A program made the position numbers and the translations under genes. From NCBI GenBank assembly GCA_910589085.1, contig CAJUSG010000005.1, positions 1 to 64,000 of the forward strand: 64,000 bases of DNA. The letters are read 5' to 3'. Positions 15,836-25,000 of the stretch are shown in pieces. Under the pieces are notes generated by a model, which was not told where the DNA came from, did not search any database, and saw nothing but the letters and a program-made list of their open reading frames with translations. This DNA is from an uncultured Oscillospiraceae bacterium. GTDB taxonomy: Bacteria > Bacillota > Clostridia > Oscillospirales > Oscillospiraceae. Position 1 is the stretch's first letter, and every line of letters begins with the position of its first letter.

Positions 15836-16949
15836 GGAATTGTTTGATTCCATGAACAAGCAGATGACCCCCTCCCCCCAGGTCCGGGCGGCCCTCAGCG
15901 AAAAGCTGGCCCAGCCGGTGAAGAAACGGCCCTCGGCCTGGAAAAAATACGGAGCCATCGCAGCCTGTACAGTGCTGGCCGTCGGGGTGTTGGGCGCCTC
16001 TCAATACCCAAGCTGGGAGCACATCCTTCAAAACTTCCGTCCCAGTATTCTGGAGACCAAACTCCACAGCTATGTGACGGTGGAAGTTCCCAGCGGCTAT
16101 GTTCAGGAAAACACCACCACCACTGAAACCGGCGGAGGTGATACAAGCACTCCCAACACCGACGACCTGCTTTCCCCCTCCCGCAGCCTATGCTATAATA
16201 GTGTCGGTGATACAGGCGCCCCCAACACCGGCGACTCGCCCAATCGGGATTATGCCCCCTCCGGCGCCCTGCCTGGCGGGGCCTACGTCGGCGATGCCCC
16301 CGTCCAGGAGGAGGCCGTCAACGCCTATGAGAAGCTGATGGACCGCTTCAATGGCACCTACCCCGACTGGTACGGCGGGGCCTATATCGACGGCTCCGGC
16401 TGGCTGGTGGTCCAGCTGGTGGAGGACAAGGACCCCGTAGACAAATCCCTGGAGCTTCAGGTGCTGGACTGGACGGACGACGGCCACGTGATATTCAGCT
16501 CCTGCAAATACTCTCTGGCCCATCTGAAGGGACTGATGGACCAGCTCAACGCCCTGCCGGACAAGGACATGAAATGCGGCGACGTGATGGCCGGCTGGGG
16601 CATCGACGAGGAGGCCAACCGCATCGAGCTGACCCTCACCCAGGTCTACGAGCCCATCCTCGCCATTTTGGCGGAGCTGGACCCCGACGACGACGCCATC
16701 TGCGTTAAGGTGGGCCAGCGGGCCAGTGTGGACGGCCTCGTCAAGGAGGGCGAGGACCCGGCGGTCCACCACGTCATGCCCGGCGGGGTCCCCGTTCCGG
16801 ACGATGAAGACCTGATTGCTGTGGAACCCTATTATGACGCCTCCCCCTATGACTTGAAGGAGCTGCCGGAACAGAAGCAGCCCGCCTTTGAGGTGGATTC
16901 CTACTCCGGTGAGGACGCAAACACCACTGCTTATAATCCCGACGCTTGA
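15828..16949 (+). CDS. Single-pass membrane protein, probable partner (anti-sigma) of the ECF factor
   Basis: This 373-residue protein starts inside the sigma gene. Residues 1-38 are a basic cytoplasmic tail, about 41-57 a transmembrane helix, and the remainder is extracytoplasmic. A low-complexity stretch at about 90-150 repeats a GDT...PNTDD/PNTGDSPN pattern. The rest (150-373) is acidic and strand-rich with no catalytic motif. Position and topology argue for an anti-sigma role. The N-terminal tail lacks the HxxxCxxC zinc motif of classical ZAS anti-sigma factors, so it would be a divergent type. The extracellular domain is presumably the sensor; this is inference. Confidence 0.7.
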   Translation: MSKELFDSMNKQMTPSPQVRAALSEKLAQPVKKRPSAWKKYGAIAACTVLAVGVLGASQYPSWEHILQNFRPSILETKLHSYVTVEVPSGYVQENTTTTETGGGDTSTPNTDDLLSPSRSLCYNSVGDTGAPNTGDSPNRDYAPSGALPGGAYVGDAPVQEEAVNAYEKLMDRFNGTYPDWYGGAYIDGSGWLVVQLVEDKDPVDKSLELQVLDWTDDGHVIFSSCKYSLAHLKGLMDQLNALPDKDMKCGDVMAGWGIDEEANRIELTLTQVYEPILAILAELDPDDDAICVKVGQRASVDGLVKEGEDPAVHHVMPGGVPVPDDEDLIAVEPYYDASPYDLKELPEQKQPAFEVDSYSGEDANTTAYNPDA

Positions 16950-16974
16950 CAAACGAACAGGTCTGGACTAACAT
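16946..16974 (+). promoter_or_regulatory. Promoter of the nitroreductase gene
   Basis: TTGACA and TAACAT are separated by 17 bases. The -35 box overlaps the stop codon of the upstream gene, and the ATG is about 30 bases beyond the -10 box. Confidence 0.65.
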
Positions 16975-17005
16975 GGAACCATCCCAACATGATGGAGGAA
17001 TTACC

Positions 17006-17548
17006 ATGGATGCCCAGACCTGTATTTTAACCCGGCGCAGTGTGCGCAAATTTACCGGGGAGAAGGTCAGCCGCCAGGAGATCGAAAAAATCGTCTCTCT
17101 GGCCGCCTACGCCCCCAGCTGGAAAAACACCCAGATCAGCCGCTACATCGCCATCGAGGACGAAGGGACCAGGGCGGAGATTGTGGAAAAATTCTGCTTT
17201 CCCGGCTCCAACAACCCGGCCATTATCCTCTCCTGCCCCGTACTGATCGCCCAGACCTTTCAGAAAAACCGCTGCGGCTACCAGCGGGACGGCTCCTTCG
17301 CCACCGACCGCTGTGAGGGATGGCAGTATTACGACTGCGGCATTGCCGCCCAGACCTTCTGCCTGGCCGCCCACGACCTGGGTCTGGCCACCGTTATCAT
17401 GGGGGTCTTCGACCGGAAGGGCCTTCAGGAGTATCTGCAGGTCCCGGGGGATCAGGAGCTGATGGCCCTCATCGCCCTGGGCCACCCCGCCGACCAGCCC
17501 CAGCCGCCCAAGCGCAAGGATACAGACCTTCTGCTCAGCTACCGATAA
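17006..17548 (+). CDS. Nitroreductase family flavoenzyme
   Basis: This 180-residue protein has the FMN-dependent nitroreductase fold. The typical start is RRSVRKFTGEKVSRQEIEKIV, then APSWKNTQ, the central YYDCGIAAQTFCLAAHDLGLATV helix and a C-terminal ALGHP. Members reduce nitro compounds, quinones or flavins with NAD(P)H, and the substrate here is unknown. The ATG has GGAGG nine bases upstream. It has its own promoter and terminator, so it is not part of the sigma operon. Confidence 0.88.
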   Translation: MDAQTCILTRRSVRKFTGEKVSRQEIEKIVSLAAYAPSWKNTQISRYIAIEDEGTRAEIVEKFCFPGSNNPAIILSCPVLIAQTFQKNRCGYQRDGSFATDRCEGWQYYDCGIAAQTFCLAAHDLGLATVIMGVFDRKGLQEYLQVPGDQELMALIALGHPADQPQPPKRKDTDLLLSYR

Positions 17549-17554
17549 ACACAG

Positions 17555-17590
17555 AGCAGCGGCCGCCCCATTCGGACGGCCGCTGCTTCA
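17555..17590. terminator. Terminator between nitroreductase and BI-1 genes
   Basis: AGCAGCGGCCG and CGGCCGCTGCT form an 11-bp perfect stem with an 11-base loop. The T content after it is moderate (TCATTTCATT). It lies between convergent genes and may serve both. Confidence 0.7.
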
Positions 17591-17596
17591 TTTCAT

Positions 17597-18313
17597 TCAG
17601 CGTCTCTTGTTGCCCAGGAAGCGCAGAAGATACAGGAACAGGTTGATAAAGTCCAGATACAGCTGGAGGGCGGAGAAGATGGATGCCTTGGCCAGCATCT
17701 CCGGGGAGGCGGAGTAGTAGTGGTAGAAGGCCTTGATCTTCTGGGTGTCGTAGGCGGTGAAGCCCAGGAATACGGCGATGCCGATCAAGCAGATGACCCG
17801 CTCAAACATCATCACGCCGGGAATCAGCAGGGACAGCAGCCAAAACACCAGCAGAAACACCGCGCCCGAGATCAGAACGGGCCGGATGCCCGACAGGTCC
17901 CGCTTGGTCAGGTAGCCATAGGCCGCCAGAGCGCCGAAGTAGACAGCGGTGAGCAGGAAGCAAAGAACCAGCGCCGTCACGTCATAGACCAGCAGGTAGA
18001 TGGACATGGTGTAGCCCAAAATGGCGGCATAGGCCATAAAGATACCGATGGCCCCTCCCACCGACATCTTCTCGATCCGGTGGACAAACACAAGGGACAG
18101 CACAATGGGGGCAATCAGCGCAATGATGTGTACCGCCGGGATATACAGAAGGGAATAAATGGTGGCCCCGCTGACCCAGCAGCCCACCGCCACCCCAAAT
18201 GTGACCAGCAGACCTAGCATCATCCACAGGAAGGTCTTGGCGGTATACTGCCCTATCGTGTCCCTCTGGCTGGAGGCATAGCCCCGGTCAAATTCGTAGG
18301 GATCAAAGCTCAT
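17597..18313 (-). CDS. Bax inhibitor-1/YccA family membrane protein
   Basis: This 238-residue integral membrane protein has seven hydrophobic segments. The N-terminal soluble tail is followed by TFLWMMLGLLVTFGVAVG, and a later GFTAYDTQKIKAFYHYY segment is typical of the family. The end, ALQLYLDFINLFLYLLRFLG, is the BI-1 C-terminal signature. Members act as pH-dependent calcium leak channels in studied cases; the role here is unknown. A consensus promoter lies upstream. Confidence 0.93.
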   Translation of the reverse strand: MSFDPYEFDRGYASSQRDTIGQYTAKTFLWMMLGLLVTFGVAVGCWVSGATIYSLLYIPAVHIIALIAPIVLSLVFVHRIEKMSVGGAIGIFMAYAAILGYTMSIYLLVYDVTALVLCFLLTAVYFGALAAYGYLTKRDLSGIRPVLISGAVFLLVFWLLSLLIPGVMMFERVICLIGIAVFLGFTAYDTQKIKAFYHYYSASPEMLAKASIFSALQLYLDFINLFLYLLRFLGNKRR

Positions 18314-18375
18314 AAACAGACACTCCTTTCAAGTCAAACGCTTTTCAATCAGTTTACCCATCCGGGCTTTTCTTT

Positions 18376-18404
18376 ATTATACTACCGCGAAAAGAAAAAA
18401 TCAA
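18376..18404 (-). promoter_or_regulatory. Promoter of the BI-1 gene
   Basis: On the minus strand TTGATT and TATAAT have a 17-base spacer, 63 bases before the ATG. Confidence 0.75.
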
Positions 18405-18446
18405 CCGCTTTTCAGGCATTCCGCCTCTCCTCTCAGGGGGCGCCGC

Positions 18447-20633
18447 TCATCCGCCGAACACCGCATTGTAGAAATTATTTTCCACAATGAGCGGTGTGGA
18501 GTCCAGCTTGTAGCCTACCAGCTTTTTCATGGCCGCGACGTAGCTGTCCTGCTCCTCCGCCGTCATGGTCACCCCTTCCGCCGGGGCAAACTCGCCGGTA
18601 AAACGGTTGTAGAAGCCCCGGTCTGTCATCCAGCAGCGGGAGGTAAAGACAACCAGGCCCTCGCTGTCGGACAGGATATCGCTGCCCGCCAGCATCCGGG
18701 AGTCGTACTCCAGCCCCAACAGATTCGATACCGTGGGCAGGATATCCACCTGACAGCAGGGTTTATCCACAAACACCGGCTTCTCCATACTGGCTGACCA
18801 GAGGATCAGGGAGTTTTTATAGACGTCAAAGTCGATATTGGCCTCGTTCAGGCTCTCCATGTCCTTGGAGCTGCCGAAGGTCTGGCCGGACAGCTCCTCC
18901 AGGGTGTCCACATTGAAATAGGGGATGTGGTCGCCGGTGGCCACAATCAAGGTTTTGTCCAGCTTGCCCGCCGCCTCCAGCTTCTGGAGCAGCAGCTCCA
19001 GAGCCCGGTCCACCTCCATGGCGGTGGCCACATAGTTCTGGGTCGTTTCGCTGTAGGGCAGGGCCCGGACGGTGTCCCGGTAGGGGGCCACAACGCGGTT
19101 GTTGGAGTAGGGCATGTGGCCGCTGATGGTGAGGTAGTAGACGTGGAAGGGGGTGTCGCTATTGATATAGTCATCCACGCTGGCCGAAATCATGTGGGTG
19201 TCCCGCTGGGGCCAGAGGAGCTTGCCGCTCTCGCTCAGCTCCAGGCCCTCGAACTCGCTGAGCGTACCCCGGGGGGAGCTTTCGAGGCCTCCCACCTGGA
19301 ACTGGTGCCAGTCGTAGCCCAGATTGGAGTGGGACAGAGCCCGACCGTACATCTCAGAGTTGGCGTGGTAGCCCAACACATTGTAGCCCGCCCGCTTCAG
19401 CTGCTGGGGCAGGGTAAAGTAGGCGTTGAACCCCACACTTTGGCCGTTCTCTTTGAACCTCAACACGCCGGTGTCCTTCATGGTGATGGGGTTGCCGTTC
19501 TTGGGGTAGAGGCCGAGAAGCGTCTGGCACTCACCGTTGGAGGTGCTGGTGTAGTGGAGGGCGGTGTAGTAGTTGTTGAAGACGAAGCCCTCGTGGGTCA
19601 GCTTGTAGAGGGTGGGGGTGAGCTCCTTGTCGATGGCGTAGCCCGAGAAGCCCTCCAGCACCAGCTCAATTACATTGTACCCCTCGAACATACCGGTGTA
19701 CTCATTTTTCCGGGTGGGTGACACGCTGTTGAAATAGCTGGCCAGCCATTTCACGTCGTCGTTCCGCCCGTTTTCAGCGATGGCGGCCAGATCCACATCC
19801 ATCACATTGGGGGAGGTGTCCACCACCGGCACCGGCTCCCCGGTCTGGGAGCTGTCCCCGGAGGAGCTGCCTCCGGCAGAGGTGCCGCCCGGCGGGGTCA
19901 GGGTGCCGATGCCGCTGAAATCGTTGCCCATGGTATTCTTCACCGGGAAAATCATGTGCTTTGCATCCAGCCGGAGCATGGTCAGCAGACCCAGCTGTTC
20001 CACCTGGTCATCCACATTGGTGTCCATCCTGTACAGTCCGGCCGGGGTCAGATCCCCCTTCCAGGGCAGGTGGAGCACCCCCAGTCCCGCCACATGGAAT
20101 ACCGCACACACAGCCACCACCACCCCGGCAAAACGGATGTCCAGCCGTTCAAAGCCCAGCAGCGGCCCGCCCATAACGCACAGCAGAACTGCGGGCAGCA
20201 GCAGAATCAAAATAATAGGGATGCTCCTCAGCACCGTGGGAAGGATCACGTCAGCATAGTCGGTAAGCCGGTTGTTCGCCGCCGTATCCAGCGAACTGGG
20301 GCCGTAGTATGACTGCAAAATGGTCTTCGCGATGATCTCCACCACATAGATCAGGGAAATGAGTACCGCCAGAATCTTCGCTGTCAGACTGTTGGCCAGC
20401 CGCCGCCAGGGCAGGGCCAGCGCCGAGAGAAAAAAACCGCCCGCCAGGCTGAACACCAAATATACCGGGGCATAGACCATGGCGGTTTTCATATAGATAT
20501 GCAGCACCAGCTCCAGATAAATCAGCAGGACCGGAAACAGCAGCACCCGGGCCATGGTCTGAGCCATCACCACGCTCTCACTGCGCTGGGAGCGGCTGCG
20601 GCTGCCGCTCATCCTTCTTCCGTTATACCCCAT
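18447..20633 (-). CDS. LTA synthase family sulfatase-fold membrane protein
   Basis: This 728-residue protein has five hydrophobic segments in the first 220 residues and a large extracellular sulfatase-like domain from about 300. That domain has NVIELVLEGFSGYAID with a metal-binding Glu, a STSNGECQTLLGLYP catalytic region, and IVATGDHIPYF and SLILWSASMEKP near its end. The family makes polyglycerophosphate lipoteichoic acid or adds phosphoglycerol to glycans. A Thr/Ser-Gly rich linker (about 260-285) joins membrane and catalytic parts. ATG 20633 has GGAGGT eight bases upstream. The gene stands alone, so which polymer it serves is not shown. Confidence 0.9.
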   Translation of the reverse strand: MGYNGRRMSGSRSRSQRSESVVMAQTMARVLLFPVLLIYLELVLHIYMKTAMVYAPVYLVFSLAGGFFLSALALPWRRLANSLTAKILAVLISLIYVVEIIAKTILQSYYGPSSLDTAANNRLTDYADVILPTVLRSIPIILILLLPAVLLCVMGGPLLGFERLDIRFAGVVVAVCAVFHVAGLGVLHLPWKGDLTPAGLYRMDTNVDDQVEQLGLLTMLRLDAKHMIFPVKNTMGNDFSGIGTLTPPGGTSAGGSSSGDSSQTGEPVPVVDTSPNVMDVDLAAIAENGRNDDVKWLASYFNSVSPTRKNEYTGMFEGYNVIELVLEGFSGYAIDKELTPTLYKLTHEGFVFNNYYTALHYTSTSNGECQTLLGLYPKNGNPITMKDTGVLRFKENGQSVGFNAYFTLPQQLKRAGYNVLGYHANSEMYGRALSHSNLGYDWHQFQVGGLESSPRGTLSEFEGLELSESGKLLWPQRDTHMISASVDDYINSDTPFHVYYLTISGHMPYSNNRVVAPYRDTVRALPYSETTQNYVATAMEVDRALELLLQKLEAAGKLDKTLIVATGDHIPYFNVDTLEELSGQTFGSSKDMESLNEANIDFDVYKNSLILWSASMEKPVFVDKPCCQVDILPTVSNLLGLEYDSRMLAGSDILSDSEGLVVFTSRCWMTDRGFYNRFTGEFAPAEGVTMTAEEQDSYVAAMKKLVGYKLDSTPLIVENNFYNAVFGG

Positions 20634-20763
20634 TGGAATCGACCTCCAAATCAAGTGCCTTATTTTACCTATCTACTTTACTCACTTGTTCCACCCCAGT
20701 CAAGGGATAAATTTTTAATTTTTTTAAAACATACCGCTCTGCGGGAAGCATTTGTAATAGCTC

Positions 20764-20792
20764 TTGCAAAGCATGTCAGTTTCTGATATAAT
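20764..20792 (+). promoter_or_regulatory. Promoter of the structured RNA
   Basis: TTGCAA and TATAAT are separated by exactly 17 bases in an AT-rich region. The predicted start near 20799 coincides with the 5' side of the closing stem of the RNA. Confidence 0.85.
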
Positions 20793-20798
20793 AGCGTC

Positions 20799-21020
20799 GA
20801 AAACAAAAATGCGGCAGCTTTATGGGTGCGCCAACACCCGCAAAGCCTGCATAGGTGGCACTATCACCTACACAACGGCCATCGGCCGCACCGCATGGAT
20901 ATTATACGACGGACGGTCCTTTTTGTAAAGGGTCTGGTTTGTTGTGGTATTCGTGCGGTCGTGTTGCCAAGATTCTTCTTTGCTGTGTAGGCTTTGCACC
21001 TGCACGGCGTTTTTGTTTCC
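20799..21020 (+). ncRNA. Structured non-coding RNA of about 220 nt, family not recognised
   Basis: The stretch has a consensus promoter and ends in an intrinsic terminator, and is dense in helices that I paired by hand. P1 closes the molecule (20801-20812 with 21007-21018, 12 bp). P2 is 20814-20828 with 20835-20850. P3 is 20852-20857 with 20865-20870. P4 is 20876-20880 with 20884-20888. P5 is a long arm, 20890-20901 with 20948-20959 (12 bp with G-U pairs), capped by 20915-20922 with 20927-20934. A 12-bp pairing of 20840-20851 with 20986-20997 conflicts with both P2 and the terminator stem, and may be a pseudoknot or a switch. No ribosome site or plausible reading frame is inside. Size and complexity recall raiA-type RNAs; it is not RNase P, tmRNA, SRP or a rod-like 6S RNA. 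A gene for a membrane protein begins 64 bases after it. Confidence 0.72.
20982..21018 (+). terminator. Intrinsic terminator at the end of the structured RNA
   Basis: GCTGTGTAGG (20982-20991) pairs with CCTGCACGGC (20999-21008) over 10 bp with a seven-base loop, followed by GTTTTTGTTT. Its U tract is also the 3' strand of the closing stem P1, so P1 and termination may compete. Confidence 0.75.
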
Positions 21021-21083
21021 CCAGCTCTCGGGGACGGCGAACGCCCCCGGGGCTGCGGTAAAATAAAGAAGGGATTGAAACGA

Positions 21084-21776
21084 ATGGGCTACTGTGAAAA
21101 ACATCTGAAAAAAGAAAAGGGCGGTACGGTATCAGAAATTATTATGTACATATGCGCCATCCCCTTCGCGCTGGTCGGCATAATCCTTCTGTGTATGCTG
21201 GGATACATGTCGATCTTTGAGTGGGCGTCCTTTGGAATCGGCGGCGTAATAATATCGCTGTTTTTCGGTGCGGGCTTCCTCTTCATCGGAATCTGCTTTG
21301 TCTGGGGCGCCCGCATCCACCGCAAAAAACGCCTGGCCATCGGCGCCGACGTAGAAAACAGCAACCTGATCCAGTCCATCCGTGCCCAGGTCCCAGCGGA
21401 CCAGTCCGGCCTGCCTGTCCCAGAGCTGTTCGCCCTGGTGGACAAAGATTTAGCCGGAGGCCAGACCTTCGGCAATGTCGATCTAGGCCGCACCTGGGTT
21501 TTGATTGGGGATCAGGCCATTTTGCTGCGCAGTCTCCAGGGCGTTTTTTGGATCAAAAAGGTCCACACCACCAGCAAGGTGGTCGCCACCTCCTACGATG
21601 TCAACATCTACGACTCCACCCGGCTGATCGCCTTCCCTGCCTTCGCCCGCAAGAGCGAGGCCAAGCGGTGCTGCGAGGCCCTGGCCGCCGCCGCGCCTCA
21701 AGTACAGTCAGGCGGTTCCAAGGAGGAAAAAGCCTTCCTGAAATCCCTGGAAGAGGCTAATAAGACAAGGCAGTAA
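21084..21776 (+). CDS. Hypothetical two-helix membrane protein
   Basis: This 230-residue protein is not one I recognise. A charged N-terminal 14 residues (MGYCEKHLKKEKGG) is followed by two adjacent transmembrane helices at about 18-41 and 47-72. The cytoplasmic remainder has strand-forming segments such as TWVLIGDQAILLRS and VVATSYDVNIYDSTRLIAFP, which look like a PH-like or similar beta domain. The ATG at 21084 has GAAGGGA about nine bases upstream. It is preceded by the structured RNA and a GC-rich hairpin at 21023-21056, and may be expressed by read-through of that RNA's terminator. A terminator follows the stop. Confidence 0.78.
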   Translation: MGYCEKHLKKEKGGTVSEIIMYICAIPFALVGIILLCMLGYMSIFEWASFGIGGVIISLFFGAGFLFIGICFVWGARIHRKKRLAIGADVENSNLIQSIRAQVPADQSGLPVPELFALVDKDLAGGQTFGNVDLGRTWVLIGDQAILLRSLQGVFWIKKVHTTSKVVATSYDVNIYDSTRLIAFPAFARKSEAKRCCEALAAAAPQVQSGGSKEEKAFLKSLEEANKTRQ

Positions 21777-21783
21777 CAGCTTG

Positions 21784-21822
21784 AAGCCGCCGTCACGAAT
21801 ATGTGGCGGCGGCTTGTTTTAT
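21784..21822. terminator. Strong terminator between convergent genes
   Basis: A 13-bp stem (AAGCCGCCGTCAC with its complement, one G-U pair) has a six-base loop and is followed by GTTTTATTG. It ends the 21084 gene and lies against the stop of the small minus-strand gene. Confidence 0.92.
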
Positions 21823-21965
21823 TGTTGCGTTCCAGTAATATAAGCGTCAATCAGCTTTTTCAGTTCTGCGGCGTCGTATGCCTTTTGCGGGTTGGCCTCA
21901 AATATCCGAATCAAGTCATACGCCATCGCTTTTTGAATGTCTTTCCTTTCGTTCTCGGCCGGCAT
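21819..21965 (-). CDS. Small 48-residue helical protein
   Basis: On the minus strand an AAAGGAGG site is eight bases before an ATG that opens a 48-codon frame ending in TAA. The peptide starts MPAENERKDIQKAM, continues AYDLIRIFEANPQKAY and ends with DAAELKKLIDAYITGTQQ. It is charged and predicted to be two or three helices. A TTGACA/CAGAAT pair with a 17-base spacer at 21997-22025 could be its promoter. I do not recognise the family. The ribosome site, the helical amphipathic composition and the lack of a competing frame make it a real gene, probably missed by length filters. Confidence 0.75.
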   Translation of the reverse strand: MPAENERKDIQKAMAYDLIRIFEANPQKAYDAAELKKLIDAYITGTQQ

Positions 21966-22028
21966 ATTGTCGGCCTCCTTTCTTTTTAATTGTTCTATTC
22001 TGATTTACCACTGCTAAAATGTCAATCC

Positions 22029-25000
22029 TCACCCAAACATGGAAAACAAATCCATCTGGCTGGTCTCGGGCAGGTCACCGAAGGCCCCGGCGTCCTTCAG
22101 CAGCTGGATGTGGGTCTTGGACACCTTGGGGCAGGCGGCGGAGACCTCCTCAATGGAGATAAACTCCTTTCCCTGCCGCTGCTCGGCCAGGGAGATGGCG
22201 GCCGTCTCCCCCAGCCCCGCCACCGACACGAAGGGGGGCCGCAGGGTGCCCCGCTCCTCGTCCACCGCGAAGTGGATGGCCTGGGACTGGTAGACATCCA
22301 TCCGGTCGAACTGGAAGCCCCGGAGGTAGAACTCATAACACACCTCCAGAGTGGTGAGCATGTCCTGCTCCACGGCGGTGGCCTCCTTGTCCTTGGCCAC
22401 AATCTCCCGCATCTTCTTCTGGCACACATCCATCCCCCGGCACATGAATGCCTCGTCAAAGGCCTTAGCTCTGATGGAGAAGTAGGCGGCGTAGAAAGCC
22501 AGGGGCCGGTGGACCTTGAACCAGGCGATGCGGAAGGCCATCATCACATAGGCCACGGCGTGAGCCTTGGGGAAGAGGTAGGCGATCTTCTTGCAGGAGC
22601 CGATGTACCAGTCGGGCACCCCGGCGGCCTTCATCTCCTCCTCCGCCCCCTCGGGCAGACCCCGGCCCTTTCGGACCGCCTCCATAATCTTAAAGGACCG
22701 CTTGGGGTCCATCCCCTTGGAGATCAAAAACAGCATGATATCGTCCCGGCAGCCGATGGCCTGGCCCACGGGGATGCCCTGCTGGAGAATCAGGTCCCGG
22801 GCGTTGCCCAGCCACACGTCGGTGCCGTGGGAGAAGCCGGACAGCCGCACCAAAATGTCGAACTGGTTGGGCTGTGTCTCCTCCAGCATCCCCCGGACAA
22901 AGGAGGTGCCGAACTCGGGAATGGCAGTGCCCCCGGTGGGACCCAGGATTTTGTCGTTCTCGTATCCCAGGGCCTTGGAGGAGGAGAAGAGGGACATGGT
23001 GTCTGGATCGTCCAAAGGAATCTCTCGGGCGTTCACCCCGGTGAGGTCCTCCAGCATACGGATCATGGTGGGATCATCGTGGCCCAGCATGTCCAGCTTC
23101 AGGAGGTTGGACTCCATGGAGTGGTATTCAAAATGGGTGGTGATAATATCGCTGTTGGGGTCGTCGGCGGGGTGCTGGACGGGGCAGAAGTCGTAAATTT
23201 CCTTGTCCTGGGGGATAACCACCATGCCGCCGGGGTGCTGGCCGGTAGTCCGCTTCACCCCGGTACAGCCAATGGCCAGCCGGTTCTCCTCCGCCTTGGA
23301 GGCGGTCTTGCCCTTCTCCTCCAGGTATTTCTTCACATAACCGAAGGCGGTCTTTTCCGCCACTGTGCCGATGGTCCCCGCCCGGAACACGTGGGTCTGT
23401 CCGAAGAGCTCAAAGGTGTATTTGTGGGCGCTGGACTGGTACTCGCCGGAAAAGTTCAGGTCGATGTCGGGCACCTTGTCGCCGCCGAAGCCCAAAAAGG
23501 TCTCGAAGGGGATGTTGAAGCCGTCCTTGACGTACTTCGCCCCGCAGACGGGACAAAAAGCGTCGGGCATGTCCGCTCCGCAGCCGTAGGGGTGCTCCGG
23601 GTCCTGGGCGTAGTCGAAATCGGTGTGCTTGCACTGGGGACAGCGGTAGTGGGCGGGCAGGGAGTTCACCTCGGTAATGCCCGACATAAAGGCCACCAGG
23701 GACGACCCCACCGACCCCCGGGAACCCACCAGATATCCATGCTCCAGGGAGTTCTGCACCAGCTTCTGGGCGGACATGTAGATCACGTCGTACTCGCACC
23801 GGATAATGTCCCCCAGCTCGGCCTCAATGCGGTCCACCACAATCTGGGGCGGGTTTTCTCCATACAGCTCGTGGGCCTTGCCCCAAACCAGCCGCTTCAG
23901 CTCCCCGTCGGAGTCCTCCAGCTTGGGGGCAAACAGCCCCTTGGGCAGGGGCTCGATGGGATCGCACCAGCTGGCGATGAGGTTGGTGTTGGTCACCACC
24001 ACCTCCTGGGCCTTCTCCTTGCCCAGATAGGAAAATTCCTTCAGCATCTCGTCGGTGGTCTTGAAGTAGATGGGCAGGTCCTCGTCCGCGTCCTCAAAGC
24101 CCTTGGAGGCCAGCAGAATATGCCGGTATATCTCGTCCTCCGGGTCCATAAAGTGGACGTCACCGGTGGCACACACCGGCTTGCCCAGCTCCTCCCCCAG
24201 GCGCACGATGGCCCGGTTGAACTCCCGCAGGTCCTCCTCTGTCCTGGCCTTATCCCCCCTGCGGACCATAAACATATTGTTGCAGATGGGCTGGATCTCC
24301 AGATAGTCGTACCAGGAGGCGATTCGCTTCAGCTCCTCCCAGCTCCGGCCGTCCACCAGGGCCTGAAACAGCTCCCCCGCCTCGCAGGCCGAGCCGATGA
24401 TAAGGCCCTCACGGTTTGGCTCGATCAGAGATTTGGGGATAGTCGGACTGCGTTTGAAGTGCTCCAGGTGGGACAGGGAGATTAGCTTGTACAGGTTGCG
24501 CAGGCCGGTCTGGTTTTTTGCCAGTACAATCAGGTGCTTGGGCCTGCGCTTGATCTTTCCGCCCCCCTTCCCCCTCAGCTGGGTCATATAGGGGTTGATT
24601 TCAGACAGGTTGCTCAGCCCCATACCCGCCATCCGTCTGAAGAAGTGGGGCAGCATATAGGCCACCGTGGCCGCGTCGTCGCTGGCCCGGTGGTGGTTGA
24701 AGGCGGGCAGGTGGAGATGCTCCGCCACCATGTCCAGCTTGTGCCGGTTCAGCTCGGGCAGAAGGTTTTGGGCCAGAATCAGGCTGTCAATGGAGGGATT
24801 TTCAAAGGGAATCCCATACTTCTCGCACCCGGCGGCGATAAAGCCCATGTCAAAATCGGCGTTGTGGGCGGCCAGGGGCCGGTCCCTGGCAAAGGCCAGA
24901 AAGGCCCGCAGGGCCTCCTCCTGAGAGGGAGCTCCCTTCAGCATCTCGTCGGTGATGCCGGTAAGACGGATAATTTCAGAGGACAAAATCCGCTCCGGCG

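Noticed and set aside
16190..16205. TATAAT within the ECF partner gene
   Set aside because: There is no -35 box at proper distance, and it lies in the middle of the coding sequence of the gene.
20799..21020. RNase P RNA, tmRNA, SRP RNA or 6S RNA
   Set aside because: No conserved RNase P or tmRNA cores, no CCA end or tag frame, and the multi-helix layout differs from the rod of 6S and SRP RNA.
21990..24485. Long open plus-strand frame opposite polC
   Set aside because: It is a shadow of polC, and polC has clear catalytic motifs.
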